From positions 616,859-680,858 of the forward strand of contig NW_024753828.1 of assembly GCF_018991925.1 (NCBI RefSeq): DNA of 64,000 nt, in the 5' to 3' direction. A model generated the notes under the pieces. That model saw only the letters and a program-made list of their open reading frames with translations, did not search any database and had not been told where the DNA came from. The DNA is from Homarus americanus (Eukaryota; Arthropoda; Malacostraca; Decapoda; Nephropidae). The position numbers were made by a program, and so were the translations under genes. Positions 11,363-20,990 of this stretch are shown here, one piece after another (position 1 is the stretch's first letter; each line of letters starts with the position of its first letter).

Positions 11363-11608
11363 ATGGCCGTGGTTGAGGTTGGGTGTTAATCGTGCTCCTA
11401 CGATTATTTTAAGTTTATTGCCGAGTTTTATGAAAAAGACGATAAAGCTAAAGAATATCTAAGTAATCATGGTGTTCTCCCTAAGTCTGTTGAGTGCCCG
11501 CACTGTAAATTTAGAAGAGACAAGCATCAGTGGTTTTGTAATTGGCCAAGGAGGATTGTAAAGAAGATTAAAACGAAAATTTTTAAATATGTGATCTCGG
11601 ACTTCTAA
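11363..11608 (+). pseudogene. Zinc-ribbon protein relic, copy 1 (possibly ISXO2/Merlin-type transposase N-terminus)
   Basis: From ATG 11363 the frame meets a stop after eight codons and then stays open to 11608. It contains NHGVLPKSVECPHCKF followed by HQWFCNW, a Cys-x2-Cys ... Trp-x-Cys pattern. It aligns by eye with the second copy at 12306, including 5' flanking DNA (TTTGAAATTCAA) and 3' non-coding DNA (AATGAAGGTCATATTCG). A short N-terminal segment followed by a zinc ribbon with W-x-C resembles the start of ISXO2-like (IS1595/Merlin) transposases, but no DDE domain follows here, so that identity is tentative. Confidence 0.4.
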
Positions 11609-11929
11609 CAAGGTATTGTACTTTCAGACATGGCGCGGCCCAAAGGTTAGGTTAGATGGCTCGTTTTCGTGTTTTCCCCCACCCAAAACCCAGATTTCCC
11701 AGGTTTTTTCCCATTATCGTTGGGGTGTCAATTTCCGCCGAAAATGAAGGTCATATTCGTTTAAAACACACAAAAATACACTAGAAACACAAAGTGGTCA
11801 ACCCCTAGGGTTTCATGTCCGAAAGTAAAAATTTACACAAAATACTTTGGAGAACCTAAACTTAAAATTTGCTGGAAAACCTAAATGATAATAATACCCA
11901 TTTCTATCACAAATTACGGTATTATTGCG

Positions 11930-12226
11930 TTTACACACCGTTCATTCCTACCACTAATCTATTATCATATTCGAATAAGACGTCTAATTATAAGATAATT
12001 TTCATTTATTACATTACTTGCGGAAATGTATAATAACGGAAATCGCATATCCAAAATTTTCTCTATTTTCTTCCATTAATCTTCCTCCATTACCGCCTGC
12101 CTCACGTCCAACACTGCGTGTCTCCTTCATAAATCATCACGCGCATGCGTTTCCGTACACGTCACGCAGCCAATGAAAAGCGTTTTTGCTTTTGGAACCA
12201 ATTAAAATGATTTTGGGTTTAATTTA
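11930..12226 (-). repeat. Interspersed repeat, inverted partner of 6833-7105
   Basis: Opposite-orientation copy of the repeat at 6833-7105, with matching TTCGAATAAGACGTCTAATT, TTCATAAATCATCACGCGCA and CCAATTAAAATGATTT. It sits between the two zinc-ribbon relics. Confidence 0.6.
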
Positions 12227-12305
12227 CAGTATACTGTATTTGGCCCAATCCAATTCGAGTTTTATTTTGGGTCTCATATTTTGAAATTCAAGTTCAGTTC
12301 CGACC

Positions 12306-12533
12306 ATGGAAGTCTGCGATGGGTGTCACTTAAAGTATATGGAGCTGATTGCGAGTTTTTGGAAAATAAACGTAGAAACTATAGCATTTTTTCGATCGCA
12401 TGGTGTTCTTCCAACCTCAGTAAAGTGTACTAAGAGCAAGACTGAATGTAAATATTGCAAAGACCAATATATGTGGCGTTGTGTCAGAATCTCAACTCCA
12501 AGACGAACCTGGTCTCCAGGCCAACTAAGGTAA
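12306..12533 (+). CDS. Zinc-ribbon protein fragment, copy 2 (possibly ISXO2/Merlin-type)
   Basis: An open frame of 75 codons from ATG 12306. It has the same plan as copy 1: a short helical N-terminus, SHGVLPTSVKC, then CKYCKDQYMWRCVR. The first Cys pair is changed (CTKSK instead of CPHC), while the CKYC and WRC elements remain. The last codons overlap CTAAGGTAAGAAA, a good splice-donor-like site at about 12529-12534, so this could be the first exon of a longer gene or transposase. No continuation was found. Tandem placement with copy 1 suggests local duplication. Confidence 0.35.
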   Translation: MEVCDGCHLKYMELIASFWKINVETIAFFRSHGVLPTSVKCTKSKTECKYCKDQYMWRCVRISTPRRTWSPGQLR

Positions 12534-13259
12534 GAAATAGGTGATTCCATCATATGGTGAGTCAGTTAGGTTAGGTTAGGTTTTTGTTTTTCAAGTGTTT
12601 TTTGGTGTATTTTGCCAAGATTTTTTTTCGGAAAACGTCCAACGAAAAAAAATTAGAAAAAAACGGCTAATTTCCGCCACAAATGAAGGTCATATTCGGT
12701 CTCAACACACACAAATACACTAGAAAAATACATTTTTTACTTTCTAATAGAACGGTGTGACAAAGCAAATTTACCCAAATTACTACTTTTTGTGATTTTC
12801 CCCCACCCAAAACCCTTGTTCCCACTAGGGGTCCCCCGTTACCGTTGGTTAAGGGAAGGGTAGCTCAAACGTAGTGATTTGCAGTAGAAATGAAGGCTTT
12901 AATTGGTACTTAATTAGAATTGTTCAAAACACATCAAAAACCATAGGAAAACATAATTTCAACTTTCAAATAGGTGGATAACCGAAATGATAATTTTACC
13001 CAAATTTTAACAGGCCTACACTAGATTGGCATTATTCTTAAGGTAATGAAACACTTCCCTGAATTAGCCATTTCACGGCTACTTCAGATGTGACCCTTTA
13101 GTTTACTATTATATAAAGCCCTAACGGCAATCTTCGCATCTCCTAAAATTCAAATATTATAAACAATGATATATCAGAAAATTCTTCAACAAAACGTACC
13201 ACTTGGCTGTCTTGCCCTTAATACAGTCCCACACACACACACGTGCACCAGCCAGTCTC
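12534..13259. other. Putative NHP2 intron 1 sequence
   Basis: No coding signal. Includes GTTAGGTTAGG near 12567 and non-coding sequence shared with the flank of the zinc-ribbon copy at 11640-11860 (TTCCCCCACCCAAAACCC). NHP2 exon 2 was looked for on the minus strand and not seen. Confidence 0.3.
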
Positions 13260-13261
13260 AC

Positions 13262-13430
13262 CTTTCCTGATCAACTTATAGATTCTTCCCGCCGATTTCT
13301 TAGATGCCATCGGTTTGGCGATGATGCTGACGTATTCAAGCTTGTCTTCATAGCTTATTTCTTCTTGTTCTACTTCAATAACCTGACTTTCGTCGGGGTT
13401 ATCGGCCTTTTCCTTCTTATTCTTCCCCAT
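13262..13430 (-). CDS. NHP2: NHP2 (H/ACA snoRNP protein), first coding exon
   Basis: NHP2 is a small L7Ae-family RNA-binding protein of H/ACA snoRNPs, acting in the nucleolus in rRNA pseudouridylation. ATG at 13428-13430 sits in a good Kozak context (AACATGG) and starts MGKNKKEKADNP. The acidic leader is followed by SYEDKLEYVSIIAKPMASKK and GRIYKLIRK, the conserved segment just before the L7Ae fold in insect and human NHP2. Coding continues to 13262, where AGGAAAG is followed by GTGAGA, a canonical donor in phase 1. Only about 56 codons are present; the L7Ae core would be in later exons at lower coordinates and was not found within 13 kb. This could also be an isolated retained exon, but the intact start and donor argue for a live gene. 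Confidence 0.82.
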
Positions 13431-13560
13431 GTTTTGGATTCTGTACACAGGAGTGAACGCGGGCGGCACGTGAAGCTCAAGAGGCGCATCACCACCGCCA
13501 ACCTCCTCTCATAACTACCAGTTCAAACAATCAAACATTTACTTTATACTTTATTCTCTT
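13431..13560 (-). promoter_or_regulatory. Putative NHP2 5' UTR / promoter-proximal region
   Basis: GC-richer than its surroundings, with an E-box CACGTG (13468-13473) and no upstream in-frame ATG. The transcription start cannot be fixed from sequence alone. Confidence 0.3.
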
Positions 13561-13863
13561 CACCACTGGTTAGCTCGAAGCTTAGTCAACTAACATAATT
13601 CAAAGTAATAAAAGATGACTTTTTCTGTTATTTTGAAACACTTTAATCTACTTCATATTACTGTTATCCATGTATACAAGTACTGTATAGAGAAATGAAA
13701 ACATTTCCTGAGGGACAACTGCATTCTACTTCCTAAGAGACACCAATTCTATTCAACTTCCTAGGAGACAATTTTATTAAATTTCTTGTGAAACATCAAA
13801 ATTATTCTATTACCCAATAGTCTTTAAGTTCATCCTATTTCCCGGGGAAATATTCTCTTGTCC

Positions 13864-13879
13864 TGTGGGGGTATGAGAT
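13864..13879 (-). repeat. First bases of an LTR interrupted by a LINE
   Basis: TGTGGGGGTATGAGA matches the start of the LTR at 24533 (TGTGGGGTATGGG). The LTR resumes beyond the LINE at about 17241 with TTCACACTCAGGATGGGATG, so the LINE landed close to the LTR edge. Confidence 0.6.
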
Positions 13880-16800
13880 ATTACTTTTACTTTTTACTTT
13901 TATCCTCTTCGCCACTGATCGGCTCGCTAGCCGCCCGGGCGATCGGTCACGTCTCTATCACGCACTGTTGGCAAGTACTGGGCATGCACCGGCTCCTGAA
14001 TGTACCTGAACCCGCTCCAGTGTTGGTCAAGTCTTGTCTTGAAAGAGCTCACACTCGGTGCCGTCACAACACTCTCTGGTAGATTGTTCCAAGAGTTTAC
14101 AACCCTCACTCCGAAAAAGTTTGCCCTCACGGTTTTCTGGACTTGCGGCTTCTTCAATCTTGAGCTGTGACCCCTTGTGGGGCGAGCGTCCGCCAGCTCC
14201 AAGTAAGGACACTCAACTGAGTAGTGCCCCCTGAGATGCTTATACACCTCAACTAGGTCCCCCCTTGCCCGTCTGTAGTATAAGCTAGGCAAGTTCAGGC
14301 GCTCCAATCTCTCAGGGTAGCTGAGGTGCCGAAGTGCAGGCACCAGTTTGGTGGCCCTCCTTTGAACATTTTCAACCAACTGACAGTCCCTAGCATATCT
14401 CGGGGACCAGATGGGGTGACAGTACTCCAGATGGGGAAGCACTTCACTCCTGAAGATCGTTACGAGGGACGGACCGTCTAGATATCTGAACGACCTTCTT
14501 ATAAGACCCAATAATTTATTTGCCTGATTTACCTTCTTCTCGCAATGGCCCGAGAACTTCAGCTCATTGTCAACATACACACCTAGGTCCTTCTCACACA
14601 CAGTCTCAACTAGTGCAGTTTCTTCATCCCGTTGGGACATATGATACGCCTCCTTACCGTTGGTACGCCCCAGGTGCATCCTCTTACACTTCGTGACATT
14701 GAATCTCAGCAGCCATTTCTTCGACCATTCCTGGAGCCCACAGAGGTCCTTCTGCAGCTCTTCACAGTCCGCTTGGTTCTTAATTTCCCGAAATAACTTG
14801 GTGTCATCGGCAAACATTTGTATGGAGGAGTGTACAACGTCAGGCATGTCATTTATGAAACAAACAAACAACAGCGGGCCCAATACACTGCCCTGTGGTA
14901 CCCCACTTGTGACAGGTACAGATGACGATTTCGTGCCATTAATCACCACACACTGCTTGCGGTCATGTAGAAAGCCTTCTATCCACGCTAGGACATTTCC
15001 CCGAATTCCGTACCCTTCCAGTTTGATTTTCAGCCTTTCGTGGGGTACACTGTCGAAAGCCTTGGCAAAATCTAGGTTAATATTGTCGATATTACCACCC
15101 CGTTCCAGAATATGGGTCCAAATATCCAATACCTTGAGCAATTGTGTTAAGCAAGAGCAGCCCGGCATAAAACCGTGTTGGCAATCTTTTACAAGGTTGT
15201 TTCGTATTAGATGTTCCATTGCGGCATCTCTGATAATACTCTCAAGTACTTTACATATTAGGCTGGTCAGGCTCATCGGTCTATAGTTGTTCGTGGAGTG
15301 ACGATCGCCCTTCTTGAAGATAGGACTCACATAAGCCACTTTCCATTCACTGGGGACCATTTGTTCATCCAGGCATCTACAAAACAGGATCTTCAGGGGC
15401 TCTGCAAGCTCGTTGCACAACTCTCTTAGCACTCTAGGATGCACCATGTCAGGTCCGGGACTCTTATGGACCTTTAGCCTGGACAGTTTATTTCTAATAC
15501 CCTCTTCTGTGAACACAATGTGGGTCAGTGCTGTGTCGAACCGTCTGTCCTCAAACGCAGGAAGGTTAGTTGTATCCTCTCTTGTGAACACTGAGGAAAA
15601 GAAGCTGTTCAATGCCTCAGCTTTATCCTGGTCAGAATCTGCGTAACTACCATCCACCAGCCTCAGGTCTGATACTCCTACTCGTGTTCTCAATTTCGAC
15701 TTTGCATAGCGGTAAAACGCCTTTGGGTTTGACTTGACCTCGCTTGCAACCAGCCTCTGGAACTTCTTTTCAGCCCTCCTACACTCTATCTTTGCTTGGT
15801 TTCTGGCTCTTGCATACATCCTCCTGTCTTGCTCATCGTTTGACCCAACCCACGTCTTGAATTTCTGGGTTTTCTTCTTAATTTTGTCGACCGCCGCATG
15901 GTTCGCGTGTAGGGATCCCCTCGTATTCCGAGAAGCACTGGGTTTGGTCTTGGGTATATATTTATCGATCAAATGGGTCATTTTACTAGTTATGACATTC
16001 AGCGTAGTGTCTGCGTTCTTTTACCTTAATAAGACAGGTCAGTTGATACCCCTCATCTCTTCCCTCATCCCATTGTAATTTCCCTTGTAATATTTGCACC
16101 TTGGCCTGGCCTTATCTTGAACTAGGTAACAGTTAAATCTGAATGACAACACTGTATGGTGACTGGTGTCAACTGGGGCAAGGTGTTCCAGTTTGGCCAC
16201 CATACCCTCCTTGTTTGTTATGATGAGGTCAAGTGGCTTGGGTGTTTGCTCCCCTCTGTAATGTGTTGGGTCTCTAACATGTTGGAACAGAAAATTATCT
16301 CTCAGAGTTTCTACGAAAAGAGTAGCAGGGTTATTCAAGTCATTCGGGGTGGACTCTTTTCTCCAGTCGATGTCGCCATAGTTAAAGTCCCCCATGATAA
16401 GGAGGTGGCTAGGGTTGAGCATCGCCGCGTTGTTTATTAAGGTTCTTAAGTTCCTTTGATTTAGTGGGCCACAGTTTGGGGATCTGTAGATACACCCTAC
16501 GATAAGTAAGTCCCCTCCCTTTAATTTAATTTTACACCACTTGGGCTCTTCAAAAACATCCTCTCCCTGTACCCTCGCCGGGCTGGCTCTCAGGTCTTGC
16601 CTAGCGTAGATAACCACACCCCTCCTGCAGGATTCTTGAGTTAGGTTCGTAAATGAGTCATATCCAGCAATACTGAACTCACATTCCTCTGAGTCGATTC
16701 TCCTGTTTTTGTACAACAGTTCTACAACACCTACAATATCTGGTTGGTGTACTCTTAGTAGTGGTTCAAACTCCTCTCTCTTATCAAGGAATGTGTCAAT

Positions 16801-17240
16801 ATTAGTGTACATGACATTCAAGCCAGAATTTGTTCTCGGTAACGTCTCTGCTCTTAGTAATAAACCCGCTCCCCCCACATTCTCAGAAGCTGCAGCATTT
16901 GCTAAGTGCACTGTACTTTGCAGGGTGTGGTTAGAAATGCCATTGTTTACACGGCGCTCGTTCCCTCCTGTCCGGTAGGCTGAGCTGGTGCCGCCTCCCG
17001 GGTGGGGGGTTGAGTGGGTGGAGGGTGCACTGCTGCCCCCAGGCCCGGTTTCAGCACACTTGTTTCCACTACCCTCCCCCTGAGTATAACCCACGTACAC
17101 CTGTCCCCGTTTCTCCTCGACTCCTCCCTCTTCTGCTTCAAGTCCTGCAGGAGCTTCTTGTGCTGTTCCCTCTGCATTACCGTGCGGTCTGGGTGAATAA
17201 ATACATCCCGAAATGCCTCGCTCCTTGCTAAGTTTTTTGC
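13880..17240 (-). mobile_element. CR1/L2-like LINE inserted in an LTR
   Basis: Non-LTR retrotransposon on the minus strand. The 3' end at 13880-13920 carries an AAAAGTAAAAAGTAAAAGT tail. Reverse transcriptase lies at 13927-15981 and apurinic endonuclease at 16039-17000, preceded by a short upstream coding segment to about 17240. The 5' end is truncated at the LTR junction. Independent 3'-end fragments of the same family occur at 18575-18690 (plus) and, weakly, at about 13535-13590 (minus). Confidence 0.85.
13927..15981 (-). CDS. LINE ORF2 reverse transcriptase part (684 codons)
   Basis: Reverse transcriptase of a CR1/L2-like non-LTR retrotransposon, open over 684 codons. In order: basic linker, SPGPDMVHPRVLREL, IFKKGDRHSTNNYRPMSLTS (RT block 2), LDFAKAFDSVPHERL (first catalytic Asp), SGVPQGSVLGPLLF, MFADDTKLF (FADD catalytic box), then the thumb, and a C-terminal segment with RRATKLVPALRHLSYPERL and SFKTRLDQHWSG. 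All RT catalytic residues are present. It is separated from the endonuclease frame by a short out-of-frame stretch at 15982-16038 with stops, so ORF2 as a whole is broken although the RT half is undamaged. Confidence 0.88.
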   Translation of the reverse strand: MTHLIDKYIPKTKPSASRNTRGSLHANHAAVDKIKKKTQKFKTWVGSNDEQDRRMYARARNQAKIECRRAEKKFQRLVASEVKSNPKAFYRYAKSKLRTRVGVSDLRLVDGSYADSDQDKAEALNSFFSSVFTREDTTNLPAFEDRRFDTALTHIVFTEEGIRNKLSRLKVHKSPGPDMVHPRVLRELCNELAEPLKILFCRCLDEQMVPSEWKVAYVSPIFKKGDRHSTNNYRPMSLTSLICKVLESIIRDAAMEHLIRNNLVKDCQHGFMPGCSCLTQLLKVLDIWTHILERGGNIDNINLDFAKAFDSVPHERLKIKLEGYGIRGNVLAWIEGFLHDRKQCVVINGTKSSSVPVTSGVPQGSVLGPLLFVCFINDMPDVVHSSIQMFADDTKLFREIKNQADCEELQKDLCGLQEWSKKWLLRFNVTKCKRMHLGRTNGKEAYHMSQRDEETALVETVCEKDLGVYVDNELKFSGHCEKKVNQANKLLGLIRRSFRYLDGPSLVTIFRSEVLPHLEYCHPIWSPRYARDCQLVENVQRRATKLVPALRHLSYPERLERLNLPSLYYRRARGDLVEVYKHLRGHYSVECPYLELADARPTRGHSSRLKKPQVQKTVRANFFGVRVVNSWNNLPESVVTAPSVSSFKTRLDQHWSGFRYIQEPVHAQYLPTVRDRDVTDRPGG

Positions 17241-17280
17241 CTGGTTCACACTCAGGATGGGATGGAGAAAGGAAACTCAC
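16039..17280 (-). pseudogene. LINE ORF2 endonuclease part, frameshifted
   Basis: Apurinic/apyrimidinic-type endonuclease that nicks target DNA for target-primed reverse transcription. Recognisable pieces are VMYTNIDTFLDKREEFEPLL, a GVVIYARQDLRA strand, LLIVGCIYRSPN, LLIMGDFNYGDIDW (catalytic Asp-Phe-Asn), and TSHHTVLSF where SDH is usual, so the Asp of the final catalytic pair appears substituted. Upstream residues to 17280 are in the wrong frame. The adjacent frame (16947-17249) carries NQAKNLARSEAFRDVFIHPD, which is the genuine N-terminal coding sequence, so at least one more frameshift lies near 16950-17000. Confidence 0.78.
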
Positions 17281-18329
17281 AATGTGCTCACTGTATACAT
17301 ATTGTAGGGGTATCGAGTTATTAATGTTGTCTAGTACTCAGGATGGAAGGAAACTCTAATGTGGTTTTCTTGTATAATATATAAGTTATATGATAGACAA
17401 TCTGGTGCTGGAGATGCCGTGTGGTTGGGAGCTGCTCAGTAGAAGATGTTCGGTGAGTAGCGTGTTGAAGGAGGTAGATGTGCAGGAGCTTCGTTAGAGA
17501 AGATGTTGCCTGTTGCTGGCCTCCTGGTTGAAATAAATGTTAACAGCGTGGAGCTTGCTGGAGGAGGTGTTGCTTGTTCAGGAAGATGGGCAGAATGAGA
17601 GTTGGTTGGTGAGGAAGCTCAGAGAAGGACAGCTGGCGGGTCGCCATGCTCGTTGGCGGGAGCGAGGACCGCCAGGCAGGCGAGGAGGAGCTAAGGCAGC
17701 CAGGCAGCGGCGGAGGAGGAGGTGTTGCTAGTTCAAGAAGAATGGTCAGAATGAATCTCAATGGAGAGACAGAGCTTATATACCCAGCAGCAGCCGCCAG
17801 TCCTCTATGAATCATGTTGGGAAAACCCAGAAAGTTGCCGGTGACTAGTTTCGTTGCTAAGCAACGGTAACATCTGGTTTCAGCTCTCGCTTGGTTGCTA
17901 GGAGACGCCAGCGCGTCGGAATGCGGTAACAGGTGGTGGCTGTGGCTACGCAGTTGTAAGCAGTTGTAGGGGAGACGGCCACTACAATATTGTATTGGAT
18001 GTACAATGCAGCTTGTTGCTGGGTAGGTAGCATGGTAATAAGAGTTGAGTAGAGAGAGCTGGGTGGTGAGGGTGCCCAGAGTGAGGGCACGCGGCTTCAG
18101 GGACGCCAAGGTCGCTGGCGGGAGCGGCAGCCGCCAGGCTGGCGCGGAGGAGGAGGTGTTGCTTGCTGGTGGCACTGGGTAGAAAAGAGGGTGATCACAG
18201 CGGTGTCAGGCCTTATAAGGCCGGGGTAGGCGTGGGTAGATAGTTGACCCCCGCTCCGTGGGCGGCGCTGGAGGCGTAGACTGGGGAATTCAAGAAGGTT
18301 CGGTGCTTGTAGGGGAGGAATCCACTACA
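17241..18329 (-). repeat. Divergent, internally duplicated LTR (remainder of interrupted copy)
   Basis: Resumes with TTCACACTCAGGATGGGATG and ends AATCCACTACA at 18329, the same termini as the LTRs at 24533-27750. Two partial copies of the inner block are present (for example CGGGAGCGAGGACCGCCAGG near 17660 and CGGGAGCGGCAGCCGCCAGG near 18120), which makes it longer than the 448-bp norm. Open frames across it (17540-18175 minus) are fortuitous. Confidence 0.6.
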
Positions 18330-18850
18330 ACGTCATGCTAATTGAAAATTATATTTATATTGATATTTATTGACAGCATGCTTATACAGTACTTAACCGA
18401 GTAGGATGACAAATTTATTTATAACCCCCCATATTTTGCATTCTTCAATTTCAAAGGTGAAAAAAGTATTGATAGCACTCTTTATCCATGATGGAATGAA
18501 TTCTTTTTAAGCATTGTAAAGACTACTAAAAGTTTCATGAGGTGGCTAATTCAGTAACTTTGTATATCGTACATTTGGAACCAGTGCATGCCCAGTACTT
18601 GTAACAAAGAGGTGACCGACCACCCAGGCGGCTAACCAGCCGATCAGTGAAGAGGATAAAAAGGTAAAAGTAAAAGAAGCACAAATTTGTTACAATTTCA
18701 GCGATCACTTTTCCGAGCAGATACAACATTTGTTAACATATTGATATAACAAACAATGAGTAAACTTTAAAGAATTATTTTGTGATATGATAGAGGTCAG
18801 CTTCATATTCACTTGTTTGGTACATTGTGTAAAAGTATTTACTTTCCCTA
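18330..18850 (+). mobile_element. Unassigned sequence with LINE 3'-end fragment (18575-18690)
   Basis: At 18575-18690 the plus strand reads CAGTGCATGCCCAGTACTTG ... GAAGAGGATAAAAAGGTAAA, the same 3' terminal stretch and AAAAG-type tail as the LINE whose end is at 13880. It is a severely 5'-truncated copy in opposite orientation. The rest is AT-rich without signal. Confidence 0.5.
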
Positions 18851-19425
18851 GGAAATATAGTTAAAGTCACCATCCCCAAACAGGCAACAACCAGCATTAA
18901 ATTCATCGTAAAAGGGTAGACAAAGTATGCGAAGTTTTGTTGTGGCAATAAAGTACCCGCAAACTTTGTATCAGTAAATATTCAGCTTATAAATTACCCA
19001 ACCACTTAACTCAAACATTAACAGCATATACATATTACAAATATAAAACAACGAAGCAAGTGGACGGGAGGCAATAAGATAACAAATACTTAAGTGCGGT
19101 TGAGATGGCTGACGAAGTAAGGCTGAGTATTGTAGAAGACGGTCGGTAGTAGTCACTGTGCCGTAGGTTTCCAGGATAGGTGATCCTGTGGTCACTTCCC
19201 CAGAGTGTAGTGAACTCCTCGAACCTCGAAAGCTGACAAAGAAGACTTGAGAAAGCGACGCACAACCAGGATATGGAGAAGGGAAACTCGAGTGGTAACT
19301 AAACGCAGTCATACTGTCTCGGCCCCTATGGCGCTTGCTCGTGGTGCTGGTAGGTAGATCAAGACAATAGATGGCGTGGTTCAGAGTGCTGGGTAGGTGA
19401 TCATGACAAATGGAGGTTCGTAACA
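18851..19425 (-). repeat. 3' LTR of the gypsy element
   Basis: Matches 23834-24473 over most of its length with scattered indels (for example TCCTGTGGTCACTTCCC and CAATAGATGGCGTGG). It ends GTTCGTAACA at 19425. Its outer end, near 18850, is degraded and lacks the TGTTACG start. Confidence 0.85.
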
Positions 19426-19443
19426 CACCCCCCTCCACCTCCA
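19426..19443 (-). promoter_or_regulatory. Polypurine tract
   Basis: On the minus strand TGGAGGTGGAGGGGGGTG lies directly against the 3' LTR, the expected position and composition for the plus-strand primer site. Confidence 0.8.
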
Positions 19444-20990
19444 GCAGGTATGCCAAGGAGGTGATCACCTGCGCGCCTGAGTAGCTGCTGCATTTCCACT
19501 GGAGCTCGATAAGGAGTCCGCAATCAGCTGTTCAAACCCCCTTTATAAAGCTGTGGACTTGTAGATTATAGGTTGGGTGAGAGAGCCCAGCTTATAATTC
19601 CTGGTTGGTTTGGATGAACGTGAGCGGGTTATGGTCGGTGAAGACTAGGGGTTGTTTGTGGGCAAGACTGGAGGTAACATTCAAACTTCTTTTATTGCCA
19701 ACACCAGAGCCACAAGGCCTCTTCTCTATGGTCGAGTAGTTGGTCTGATGTTTTTTCACTTATGGAGCATTGCCACAGGGTGAAGAACCATCAGTGGTTG
19801 GGTCGGGTTGTAGGAGCACAGCCCCCACTCCCACACCACTAGCGTCGATTTGCAGATGGAAGGGCGAGGTGTAGTCAGGCTTGGAGGCAAGGAAGGCTTT
19901 GAGGCGGTGGAAAGACTGGTCGCACCTCTGGTTCCAGATGTAAGGGACCGCAGAACTGGTAAGGTCTGTGAGGGGTCCGGCCACGCTGGAGAAGTTACTG
20001 CAGAACCGACGGTAGTAGCCGCACATCCCCAGGAAGCGCATGAGTTCCTTCCTCGTCCTTGGAGTGGGGAAGGACAAGATGGCTCTAACGCTTGCGTCCT
20101 TGGGTCTCACCATACCATGCCCAACGATATGTCCCAGGTAAGTCACTGAGGCCCGGCCAAAAGCAGATTTAGCCAGGTTTATGGTGAATCCAGTCTCTTG
20201 CAGTCGTGCAAACAGTATCTCCAACGCACCAGATGCTCCGTCCCAGCTGTCCGACACCACCACCAGGTCATCCAGGTAGGCGAACGTCCCATCTAGGTCC
20301 TGAATCAGGTAATTGATTGCCCTCTGGAATGTGGCCGGAGCATTAGAAAAGCCAAACGCCATAACCAAATATTGAAAAAGATCAAATGGAGTTATAAATG
20401 CCGAGATTATTTTTGCCCTATCCGTGAGTCCCACTTGATAATATCCTTTCATCAAGTCCACCGTTGTAATGGATTTTGCACAGCCTATGCTGTCTATTAT
20501 ATCTTCAATCAAAGGTAAAGGAGTCTGAGACAGTTACCTGGTTCACTTACGATAATCGGTACAGAAACGAAAACTGCTATCGGGTTTTGGAATGAGAAGG
20601 CAAGGTGAAGCCCAAGGGGAGGTACTAGGCTCAGCTAAGTTATGTTTTAACAAAAAATCTACCTCCTTTTTCATAATCTCTCTTTTTTGTGGATTTAGCC
20701 GATATGCTGATTGCCTAATGGGTTGTACATCATCTGAGATTAGCTTAATATCATGTTTAAGTATATTGCAAAAACCCTGGGAGGTCTGACGTGACTTTAG
20801 GAAATGTTGATAATAACTTAGTGAGATCTTTTGCTTGAGATGGATTCAGAACAGAAAAATACTCATCCAAGTTGTTGAGTATGTGACTGTTAGCAGGGTT
20901 TTCGTTAGGTAGAGGGAAGTCTAAATTCTCCAATAGATCCATGTCATCTGTCTCCGGCTCCGGCCCTGACAAAACCGTATGCAATATAGC
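19430..20990 (-). pseudogene. Gypsy reverse transcriptase and RNase H
   Basis: Three frames together encode RT then RNase H. A frame ending near 20757 has a spacer with DLTKLLSTFPKV. The next (about 20745-20515) has ADDVQPIRQSAYRLNP-like and FRFCTDYRKVN blocks. The third (20512-19760) has VDLMKGYYQVGL, FGFSNAPATFQRAI, FAYLDDLVVVSD (YLDD catalytic box), YLGHIVG, FLGMCGYYRRF and the RNase H opening LQIDASGVGVGAVLLQ. After 19760, KHQTNYSTIEK and VFTDHNPLTFI continue RNase H out of frame to near the polypurine tract. No HHCC or DDE integrase motif follows. Several frameshifts disable it. Confidence 0.85.

Noticed and set aside
13927..14212. Separate small genes opposite or within the LINE RT
   Set aside because: Alternative-frame shadows of the LINE coding strand.
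17540..18175. 211-codon minus-strand frame
   Set aside because: It runs across the LTR's GC-rich duplicated block and lacks any protein feature.
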